The notes below the pieces were generated by a model. The model worked only from the letters and a program-made list of their open reading frames with translations. It was not told where the DNA came from and searched no databases. Positions 26,589 to 35,713 of a stretch of 64,000 nucleotides of DNA are shown here, in pieces. The position numbers were made by a program, and so were the translations under genes. Position 1 is the first letter of the stretch. Each line of letters opens with the position of its first letter. Source of the DNA: Solenopsis invicta (Eukaryota; Arthropoda; Insecta; Hymenoptera; Formicidae); assembly GCF_016802725.1 (NCBI RefSeq), contig NC_052678.1, positions 7,866,001 to 7,930,000 on the forward strand. Direction: 5' to 3'.

Positions 26589-26750
26589 CATCTCGTGTCC
26601 TATTCGAATCTGTCGGACAATTGTCCTCGTCGGAACCATCATTGCATTGCAATACGCCATCACAGCGATATTCTAGAGGCACACATTCGCCGCTTCTGCA
26701 CCTTAATTCGGCCGTTTGATCACATTCCGGCTGAGTGTCCTTTTCTCCGG
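26589..26750 (-). CDS. trol: Perlecan LDL-receptor class A repeat 1
   Basis: The acceptor gaacatag|CC and donor AGATG|GTAAGT give a 162-nt phase 1-1 exon. The peptide carries a complete LDLa module with six cysteines: CDQTAELRC, RSGEC, YRCDG, LQC and NDGSDEDNC. The acidic calcium-binding residues (the Asp of CDG, then D..DE in NDGSDE) are all present. An NRT sequon follows the module. LDLa repeats form small disulfide-bonded, calcium-stabilised extracellular units; in perlecan they make up domain II after the SEA domain. Because the exon is a multiple of three and symmetrical in phase, it could be skipped without shifting the frame. Confidence 0.95.
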
Positions 26751-27423
26751 CTATGTTCGGATGTTGTGTGTTTGTATGCATTTGGTACGTCGAGAGAAGA
26801 CAAAACAAGCGAATCGTGGTAAAGCGAATCGTGGTACCAGTCGGTGTTCATTTGATAGGAGAAAGAGGTTTGAAAAAAAAAAGAAAAAGAACAACTAATG
26901 AGAACGAAAACTTAATTAAAGACGAGAAATTAAGACGAGAAATTAAATAATTTTACAAGTTATAAACTAATAATAGTAAATTTCATAATCAACTGAATAA
27001 AAAATATGGATGGTTCTAAGTAGTTGGAGTTCGTGAAAATTCTGAGTAAAGTTTGCAGTTAAAAGCAGCTTGAAACAAAGATTGCATTCCTCGTGCATAT
27101 CTGCTCGTATCAACGCTCTAACAATCTAAACACGCCGAAATCATGCGTTCCACAGAAATGATCAATTTCAGTTTTCGATACTTGATATATCCTCTTATGG
27201 ATTCTTTCGTATACATTTTTTCCACATATAGCTATTGATCTTGTTCGTTGAGCAGTCAACTGTTCGATATTCACCGGGTTTTCGTACTTTCTGTATTCGG
27301 ACTTTTCGCAAGCTCGTGGCATCACGGAAAACTGAACGAATTACGAAGTTTAGTTTCGAAAGCTCCGACGTGAAATCGATCATTTCCATGTCGTTAGACG
27401 ATAGCCGCCTAAGATGGAAATAC
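26751..27423. other. Perlecan intron between SEA domain and LDLa repeat 1
   Basis: This 673-bp intron has a GTATTT donor and a gaacatag acceptor. It includes a tandem pair of gcgaatcgtggtaaa units near 26800-26840 followed by an A-rich stretch. Apparent ORFs here lack domain matches and are not counted. Confidence 0.75.
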
Positions 27424-27584
27424 CTTGGAATATCCTGAACGTAAATCCCTCCGGACCTACTTGGATGCTGCCCAAGGAATGAAACTGCAGCTGTTGCTCT
27501 AGGATGGCACGCACCTCAACCTCGTCCGTGAATGTCGAACCAATGTCTAGGGTAACTTGCGACGTAAAAGCGTCGGCTGTTGGC
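27424..27584 (-). CDS. trol: Perlecan SEA domain, C-terminal half
   Basis: The acceptor cttccag|G finishes a Ser codon split with the previous exon, and the donor CCAAG|GTATTT closes in phase 1 (161 nt). The peptide runs SPTADAFTSQVTLDIGSTF, then a helix TDEVEVRAILEQQLQF, then HSLGSIQVGPEGFTFRIFQ. The strand-helix-turn-strand order and the closing GS-I-Q-V followed by PEGFTF match the end of the perlecan SEA domain. GSIQV occupies the position where self-cleaving SEA domains carry G^SVVV, though perlecan-type SEA domains are not generally regarded as self-cleaving. The junctions (phase 1 in, phase 2 between the halves, phase 1 out) keep the whole SEA unit symmetrical. Confidence 0.9.
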
Positions 27585-27671
27585 CTGGAAGCAAAATTTA
27601 AATTATTAGCCCAAAACGCGGTGGAGACTGATTCACTAAGTGCTAAAGTCAGACTGAATAATCATACTTAC

Positions 27672-27840
27672 GATATCTTGACGACGCTGGCGAAATGATT
27701 GTATCCTGGAATGTGACGATTGTACAAATTTTCGACGGCTTCTGTGAGATTGCCGCTCAATTCTCGGTACTCAGGACTGTTTCTGTCAGCGTATTCTCGC
27801 CTGTAGGGTTCGCCAACCGTCAACGTTATTCGATAGAATC
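27672..27840 (-). CDS. trol: Perlecan SEA domain, N-terminal half
   Basis: The acceptor cttgtag|GA completes an Arg codon; the donor AAGATATC|GTAAGT leaves two bases of the next codon (phase 2), 169 nt in all. The peptide starts RFYRITLTVGEPY and continues through YADRNSPEYRELSGN to LYNRHIPGYNHFASVVKI. The alternating hydrophobic first strand, the S-x-E(Y/F)REL/V helix start and the later VVKI strand match the SEA fold as found in perlecan domain I. An NLT sequon is present (SGNLTEAV). SEA domains sit on extracellular, heavily glycosylated proteins. The domain is completed by the next exon, only 87 bp downstream. SEA followed directly by LDLa repeats is characteristic of perlecan, which drives the family call. 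Confidence 0.9.
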
Positions 27841-28704
27841 CTACAAGAGAAACATTCGTTAATAACAAGTAATTTTCTTTAATACAATAATAAATAATAT
27901 ATTTCTGTCACAAAAATATTTTATTTCAAATATAACTTTTACTACGCTTCTTGATTTGTTATGCGCTTATTTCATAGAGCTAATTCATTCTGATGTAACA
28001 ACAAGATGTTTAACAGTCTGGTAGAAAACAAAATGAAAAAATTTATTATTATGTTTTTAAACATATTGATAAGATTTTTTAAACGTTTTAAAGAAAATAA
28101 CCTTCTTGTTACTAAACAAATATATTCAAATAATACGACCTAATTTCTTATTATTAAGAAACATTTTCATTAAAAATTTGACGTATTTTAAAATGTATAC
28201 GAAAAGTTTAAATAGATGATAAACTGTATATTAAATTTCTATATTAATTAATATTAATTACAATAGAATAATTATTATCACCTGTATATATATATACACT
28301 TTTTTAAGTAATTTTATCACCGTAAGTAGTACATCTTAATATAAAACTGCCAATTTCTCGTTTTATGTTAAAGTAATCGATAAAATAAGATAAAATAAGA
28401 ATATGGAAAAATTTTCAAATATTTTCACTATTTTAATAAATAAAGATTTATAGAGAGAACAGACAACTTATTTATGACAATTTTTATTATTCTTCTTATT
28501 CTTTACTAATATATATTGTTTAATAAGTTATTAAATTATTAATTCAATGCTTTACAAATAATGAAATCGAATATACGATTTAATAGATTATTTTCTCTTT
28601 TATTATTTGAAAAAAGAAGAAATAAATAATTAAATTTTTTTCTGTTATTCAATTTTTTATTTTAATTAACAGAGCTGTGGTTTAATAAAAAATCAAAGAC
28701 TTAC
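27841..28704. other. Perlecan intron before SEA domain
   Basis: This is an 864-bp, extremely AT-rich intron with a GTAAGT donor and a cttgtag acceptor. It contains only A/T tracts; no coding sequence or clear repeat unit was seen. Confidence 0.75.
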
Positions 28705-28873
28705 GTGCTTTGCCGTCTGTACTGCGATGTTGGTTTCCTGCGTTTGGATGATAATCCACTTCGCCTGCGCTGCCTTCGATCTCTCCTGAACCAGCCAAAT
28801 CTTCGTCATCGGAATTTCCGTACGTTATTGGTATTCTTTGACTTTCTGCGGCGTTACTAATCTCATTTTCGTG
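28705..28873 (-). CDS. trol: Perlecan third visible exon: glycosaminoglycan attachment segment
   Basis: The acceptor ttgcatag|CAC opens in phase 0 and the strong donor AAGCAC|GTAAGT closes in phase 1 (169 nt, 56 codons plus one base). The central motif is DDEDLAGSGEIEG, a Ser-Gly dipeptide flanked by acidic residues. This is the classic context for xylosylation and heparan or chondroitin sulfate chain addition; perlecan domain I carries its chains just before the SEA domain, exactly where this exon lies. A second near-match, EGSAGE, lacks the adjacent Gly. The exon has no cysteines. At 56 codons it falls below an ORF length usually scanned for; it is recovered by splice sites and frame continuity. 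Which chain type is made cannot be read from sequence. Confidence 0.8.
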
Positions 28874-29662
28874 CTATGCAAACGTAATAACATTTCTGAG
28901 TAATAGATATTTATGTAATAGATTAATGTCATAATTAAATAAGATTGAAAAGCGCAAATGTTAAAATTATTTATTAATCTTACTCATAAAAAAACAATTT
29001 TGCTGAAGTATCTAAAAATTAAATTAAATACAGATCTTTGAAAATAATTTATTAGATCATCAAAATAATTAAAAAGGATATTCAAACTGGTTGCTGCACT
29101 GTTAAAATTCTTTTCAGCATCACGAGCATTCTATATAATTTTAATGGTCCAACAAAATTATTCGCATATCTGTATCTAGCTAAATTTTTAGATACTTCAA
29201 TAAAACAAAACTATATTTTCCGTGCAATTGTATAATTAATTATCATTCTGTAAATTTATTATTTTTTAATTATATTTATCTTTTCATATTATTTAGATAA
29301 ACAATATTTGTGCAATTTAATCCTTCGCAAATGAGATTGTTGTAGAGTCCACACAATTTTGCTATTTTATTAATTCTGTCTCAAATTACAAGCACAAAAA
29401 AGTAAAAAAAAACGTAATTATGTAATATTTTATTATTTCAAATTATATAATATTTTATAATCGTATTTCTAAATGTCAAAAGAGTATATCAAAATTTTTT
29501 CAGATTTTCAGAGTTCAAAAGTCTTTTTATTTGAAAAATACAACCGTTCATCAGTGATGTAATTAGTCTAAGCAGTGAAAAATAAGTTGGTCTGCGAAAG
29601 GTTAATTAAATATGACAGACAGGTAGAAAGTTGAAAGATAAAATATTTTCGGAGTTTCGTAC
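28874..29662. other. Perlecan intron between acidic linker and glycosaminoglycan exon
   Basis: This 789-bp AT-rich intron has a GTACGA donor and a ttgcatag acceptor. It holds one copy (28990-29224) of the dispersed inverted-repeat family described separately. I see no coding sequence in the remainder. Confidence 0.75.
28990..29224. mobile_element. MITE-like inverted-repeat family, copy 4, inside a perlecan intron
   Basis: The left arm reads acaattttgctgaagtatc and taaaaatt; the right arm reads ctaaatttttagatacttc and ends ttttccgtg. The arms are inverted relative to each other. This copy lies between the acidic-linker exon and the glycosaminoglycan exon of perlecan, well clear of the splice sites. 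Confidence 0.7.
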
Positions 29663-29844
29663 CTCGTCGTCTGCTTCGTCATTATCCTCGTTCTTCTCGA
29701 GGATTAATCTTTCGATGCCACCAATACCCGTTTTGGCATTTGGCGTTTCAGGCTGATCAAGAGTATGATTTCCTTCAACCCCAACGTTCAAGATGACGGA
29801 TTTGTCAATATCTTGATTTTGATCTTCATCCTCTTCTTTTTGGC
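29663..29844 (-). CDS. trol: Perlecan second visible exon: acidic linker
   Basis: The acceptor tttgatag|GC completes a glycine codon left open by the previous exon, and the donor GACGAG|GTACGA closes in phase 0 (182 nt). The peptide starts QKEEDEDQNQDIDKS, has an N-glycosylation sequon (NHT, in VEGNHTLDQ), and ends in a strongly acidic run, EKNEDNDEADDE. No globular domain is visible. Acidic, disordered sequence is normal around glycosaminoglycan attachment regions of proteoglycan core proteins. Only 149 bp separate it from the exon upstream, and the frame is maintained exactly across both junctions, which is the main support for it being coding. Confidence 0.75.
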
Positions 29845-29993
29845 CTATCAAATATAAAATTGGACAATTAAAAAATTGGATAATGACGCAAGTTAAATAA
29901 AAATAATGCAAATGTTTTCAATGATTGCAAATTAAAATTTACAGAATAACATGATACAGTTCTAATTGCACTTAATTAAGAGAGAATTAATAC

Positions 29994-30153
29994 CTGGCGG
30001 CGCCTGCGTGGTCGTGGTCGTGGATGACGAGGTAAAAAAGTCCCACACCCCTCTCTTTATCCTGTGAAAGAGAGAATGGTCCTGATGCGTTTCGATCAAT
30101 GGTGCTTGAGCCGCGGTTTGTTTGCCCTCCGGATCGAAAATCAAGTCGTCATC
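29994..30153 (-). CDS. trol: Perlecan (trol-like) first visible exon: acidic/Thr-rich N-terminal segment
   Basis: This is the most 5' exon that can be recognised in the proteoglycan gene. It opens after a pyrimidine-rich ttttcag acceptor in phase 0 and closes at CCAG|GTATTA in phase 1 (160 nt, 53 codons plus one base). The peptide begins DDDLIFDPEG, passes a basic HRIKRG motif that fits the furin consensus R-X-K-R, then GVWDFF, then a TSSSTTTTT run suited to O-glycosylation. It contains no cysteine. Its family assignment comes from the SEA and LDLa exons that follow in frame, not from its own sequence, which is low in complexity. The signal peptide must be in an upstream exon that I did not find. 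An in-frame ATG sits 21 nt above the acceptor (30174), but the six codons between do not look like a signal peptide, so it is not taken as the start. Confidence 0.75.
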
Positions 30154-33100
30154 CTGAAAACGTAAGATCGACATTATAAATTATGAATCTTTACAAAAAA
30201 ACAAACCGACAATTGTTCTTCTATCGATAACGATTTTAAACGTAACAATCCCTGTAATTAATCTACCATCCCTAGCGGAGGGTGCGCGCAACGAGCTTCT
30301 AAATCTTTTTTATAAAATGTAAAAGTCGAAATATATATATTTCGGGCGGTTTTATGGATATCCTCCCCGCATTCGTCGCAATTTTTTGCCACTTATGACA
30401 AATGCATAAGTCACTATCTCATCGAGTTCCTGCCCGAGTACCTGCCACCCGGATAACCACATGTGACCGCACGCGCGCGAGCAACGGCGACGGCACGTAC
30501 GTGTGAAAGGCCATCGAGCGTGTATATCACCGAGTATCCTCACGTGTCCCTCATAAAGAACCAATTCTCACCTAAACACACGATATAAATTCAGGATCGT
30601 CGAGCCATTCTGCCGGCAGCGGCGCGTCGTGATTCCGTAAAAACCGCGCGACCGGCAAACTGCCCAGGATTCGAGTACGAGGTGGGTCAATGACGTCGCT
30701 CGTGGGGGATGAAAATGGAGAACCGGCGGCGTACCGTACCGGTGGATATAAGCTGCAGGAGCCAACCGGAATAACGTATCGTTATGGGCGAATACCTGAC
30801 GATCCTGGGGTACGTACAACCCGCCCGGTTATGCAAGCGCGCTACCGTTATAGCATAAGTATGAATAATACACCGTATACCGGGTGGTGAGACCCTACGC
30901 GGGTTTCTTATGTACGAATGGAAAGGAGGCGACGATCGATTAACGAATATTTCTTTTTCATTCGCGCAATGAATAAATCCTTCCGATCTTCTATTCGCGT
31001 GTTCATTTTGTGAGCGACAGTTTTAATCAATGAGGTTAATGAGAAACTATTTCTATAAAATTTTCTAATTCTCCAAATTACGATAAACTTGTAATGCTTT
31101 CATTTATTTTTAATCTATTATTCTTTTCTTAATTCTTTTCTTTTTTAAGCATTTCTACTCTATGTCTGTCTCTTGCGTGAAAATTTAATTTTTCTTTTTT
31201 CAATGAAAAAAAAATCACAAGTAAATTTAAGTTGACTTCTTCTTATCTCACATTACGAATAAAAGATTGAAATTTATCGCATCGGTAGCGTCGATTTCTT
31301 TTCAATGAACCCTTTCCGCAGACAAACAAGATAGGTGTCTCGTTCCCGACGCGGCACGTATGCACGCGCCCACAAAGTGCATGGTGCTGCAACACGTGAG
31401 CGGAAATGTGTCGTGTCTTTTTCCATGGGTGCGAGATGGGAGGCTCGTGCACCGGTAATGAAGCTTAAATCGCGCCTAAGCCGAGACGTATTATTACGGT
31501 GGCGCGTTTACACGCCGCGCCGGGTGTCATTTAAAGATTCGCGTGCAGCATCCCAACGGTCGCCTTTACACGCGAGCACTCGTGCGTGCACACGTCGTCG
31601 AAAAGCGAGTGCGAGCATAGCCGCGTTTGTGTTACGTAACTTTGAACTCGGTTTTAACGAGGCTAACGACACGGCGTGCGGTACGTTTATTAATTCGCAT
31701 ACGAGGCAACATCCAGACGTTTGCACTCGCAATCGTCGCGAAGCGATCTAATGCCTCTACTTCGAATCAAAACGTTATCTCATCAGAAGAATTTATTGCA
31801 GTTCTGTATTAAATTTTGATTATTAGGAGAACATAAATCGACATGTGAAAGCCATTAATTAAAGATAAGATTATTCGGCCACAGCTGAATCTTCAAACTG
31901 ACGTTTCTCGCGTGATTTCATATATATTTTTGAGTTCATTAAACTGTACGTCGAATAAATTGTAGATTTTAAAATACAGTGAAACTACGTTGAAGAAAAA
32001 TAATATCACAATATTAAATTGATAATTTAGTAACAATGATGCTAACAAGCATTCACTATGGCATTCATGCTAATAAAAATATTTTCCTTCCAAAAAATAC
32101 TACAGAAAACTTGTTGCAAAAAATAACAGAGATAAAACTTGAACTTTCCAACATTCCCAGACGGATGTCTTAGCCAATTCGATCACTGGGACATGTCGTG
32201 ATATTTATAACTGGTAATGTTTAGAAAGACGCATAAAGGTGGATGTGATAGACAATGATATTAGGAGAATTTATTTTATAATTTGATAAGCTTGAATTAC
32301 ACAAAAAATAGAAATATCAGCACAAGGATTTCAATTATAATCGATTAATTAGTTCAATGATTTTTTTTATCTCATCGTTCGTGCGAGCACTCCGACGATA
32401 TTCGCGAATGTGTTTCTCGAGCATTAACAGTCACAAATGCGAGTCAAGAACGCAACAACGCCCGGCGCGCTTGTTGTTTCGAAATTGCGGAAGTCCGGGC
32501 TTAGCGGGACGCAGATAAAACGTACTGCGAGGGACCATTTTAGATCGCGATAACGACCACGATGCGCAACGCATCCTGCCAGAAAACAGCTGGTACATTG
32601 TTCGCGCGCAACGCAATTTTATTATAGATAATTTCGCATCTCAACTATCCTTTAAATGACAGCGTTGCGCGCGTTTATCGTCTATCATAATGAGAGCATG
32701 AGTTTCATAATTTCAAAAGATTATTGGAAAAAAGCAAGATGTACATCCTTGCGTCCTAGATACTTTAACAAATTCAATAAAAATCAGAAGAACAAGTAAA
32801 GTTGTTGAAAAGGAGATATTAAATAAAATTTGAAACATATTTCGCTTACACAATTAAAAACTTCAAATAACTAAAGGTTCCATTTTTTTTTTTCTAATTT
32901 CTTCCCTTCACGATTTGTACAGAATGTCCCATTCATACACCCATTTCAAAATAAAGAAAATATGCTTTTATCGCAGATTTAGATCACACGTAAAAAAGTA
33001 AGAAACTTTTATGTCAAAACTTTTTTTCTACAAATATCTCCATTGATCTTTTAAATTTATTTTTTCATCACATTACTTTTAAGATAATTTTAAGATTAAT

Positions 33101-35265
33101 GAAGGCATTTTTTCCAGAAAAAAATGTTTGAGACAAAAGTTTCTATTTTTGTTTCTTTGCGTTTCTCTCTAATCCAAATGTGCAATAAAAAGTCCATGTT
33201 ACATTTAAAAAATTCAATATCCAGTCCATAATCTGAGTAGTTCATTTTTTTTATCGGAATCAAGTTAAAAATATCATTCGTTTTATTTATCAAAATTAGA
33301 AAAATTTTTTTAATAGAAATTAGTTTATTTTTAAAAAAATGTACAGATGATCTGACACCCTGTGTCTAAAGTTTCAAAAACGTCTAGTAATATGTTTCTC
33401 GCATTTTGTTACATTTTATCACTCCGTGAATTTCTGCAGTTCTTGAGAGCGCGAATTCATCGTACTATCACGAAGCGTTAATGAGAATATAAAATTGAAG
33501 TCGGACGTCATAATAGTGCAGTTCAAAAAAAAGTAAAGAGTCTGACCATGGAAGGGAGGGGGAGAGGGAGACGCGGAGCATCGAGTGCACCCCGAGACGC
33601 GGAACTTTGTTATTCCGGGCAAGTTTTACACGGGATTCCGCAGCTAAGTCCACTCTATGATCCTTTCACGGCAACTACGTGCTCATACTTCGACAAAACA
33701 CCGCCCCTATAGTCCGAAATCCTTAAAATGCATGGGAAATACGTGTTGCCGCAGGTTAAGTAGCCTCAGGAAATTCGTCCTGCGTCGAACACAGGTCCGG
33801 AGAACTTCAGAGGGCTTTAGGATGGCAAAGTTGCCGGAGACGCGACGGAGACGTAAGATACTCGGTCAACCTTCCCATTTTCATTTTTTTCTTCCTCCCA
33901 TTCTTTCTTTTTTCCTTCTTAACGAGGCTTCACCTCACCTTGGGCGATTCGAGTAACGCCGGTCAGAATGACTCGGCGGGATGGTGTATTTCGCAATTAC
34001 GCAAAAACTCTCTTTCGTTGCCATATGCGGTTACCTGAAACCGCAAGTGGAATATGCGGAGAGCCGATGACTATACAAGGTAATGCGCAAGAAGAAATGT
34101 AGAAATCGATAACGGTAGTGAGAACGAGTGGATTTTCGGAAAGATGATTTAATCGTCGCTAATTGTTGATGACATTAAATACAGGGAACGACACATTTGT
34201 ATTCTTTTCCCCAATTTTTACGTATCCGCCGGAATATCGCAGATTTTTACATCGCTGCACACGCGGCGCTCTGATAAAAACCGATAAGCGCCTGCGAGAG
34301 CAGCGGCACTTTCGCCGCAAGCTTCTCCTCTCATTGATGCAATTCTGAATTGCCCGTATGTTACCGAATCATCGTATGTAGGCTATCTTCGTTTGCTTAC
34401 ACTGTGCTCGAGTGACGTGCGCACGAGATAAGAGATAAATATCTTTTACACGGTGCCTTCAACTGGCTCCAGCCGAAAGGCTTTTTTACATAATCGCACC
34501 GATAACAGAGATAGCATATTTGAGAAGAGAGAATTACAATTTCCGCCACAAACGTGAAAAAAAACCGAGATACCGTTCAGATTAGAGGTTCCGATTCCCA
34601 AAATACATCCGAGAGAAAATTAATGTTTATTAATGTTTATTTAATAAAGAATCGATATAATATTGAAAGCGTTAAACAATTCTTGACTTGGAACAAAAAT
34701 ACGTAGAAATTCCAAGTGGTTTGTAAACTCCAATAAAAAAACTTGATGTCGCATTAAATTAATTTATAATTTTGAATCGAATTTTGAAAATGTATAAAGT
34801 CAGAAATTTCTCCCCCCCTCTCTCTCCTTCTCTTTCGATTTCAACAAACGACTTATTAATTAATTCAAATATAATTACAAATTAAGGTCGATATTCAATG
34901 ATTTATGAATGACAATCTAATTAATTACGCCTCAATTAAAGATTGAAAATTATTTACGACTATAAACTCCAATCGAGATTTTTTCCGCAGTGCATTTCTC
35001 ATTATTATTTAGTCAATTGTAGTCGTGTGAATGAATGTGAGCACATTACATTTTTCCTTATACTTTGTATTGATACGTAGGCCTCGTAATCGGGGCGCTT
35101 GCAATCTACAGGTCAAAGCGTACTGTAGATAATCAGCGACCTTTTGCTAAATTTTTAACTCGAAAAATTGAAGATTACTATCGATAGAAGAGAATAATTT
35201 AAAACATTATTATCGCAAGCATGCGAGAGCAAGTGTGTTTCTTCTTCATATACACAAGTTAAATG

Positions 35266-35332
35266 CAATAATTTATAAATATATGATCTTTGCAATATGA
35301 TAATATTTATAAATATATGATCTTTGCAATAT
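35266..35332. repeat. Direct tandem duplication, period 34 bp
   Basis: A block containing tttataaatatatgatctt then tgcaatat occurs twice, identical over 27 bases (35272 and 35306). It is a local duplication in AT-rich non-coding DNA. Confidence 0.8.
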
Positions 35333-35659
35333 TAATTTTCTTTCATTTTATAATTATTATATATAATATTATAATGTAACTTATCATTATCTAATACTAA
35401 AAGAAGAAAATCGCGATACGTACTTCAATATTATTTCGTAATTCATTCATCGTAGTTATATATATTTAGACGTGATATAGCAAAAACAAAAAAGTTAACT
35501 GCTGTAAGTGATGTCATACTCAATAATAGAACGGTGTTTCTGTCATTTTATATTTGTCTTACATTTAATAAGCAATAAAGATAGAATAATGAATCTCGAC
35601 AAATAGCGAGCTTTTTGCCATTCTATTCTTATTTAATAAACGGTAAAGATAGAATAATG

Positions 35660-35713
35660 AAAACGTGCGCTAACATTTTTATAAGTATATTCTGAATACG
35701 GATCATAATATTT
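35660..35713. repeat. Dispersed repeat fragment, copy 1
   Basis: The segment ending ataagtatattctgaatacg gatcataat shares about 30 bases with the copy near 61690 (tttataag then attctgaatacggat). It is preceded by a local partial duplication of taaagatagaataatgaa (35577 and 35643). Non-coding. Confidence 0.5.

Noticed and set aside
30154..30174. ATG at 30174 as an alternative start for the perlecan exon
   Set aside because: The residues between it and the acceptor include the intron's own splice signal, and no signal peptide would result for a secreted protein.
31335..31751. 138-codon Arg-rich plus-strand ORF
   Set aside because: It sits in a CpG-rich patch with open frames on both strands and no recognisable domain or splice signals.
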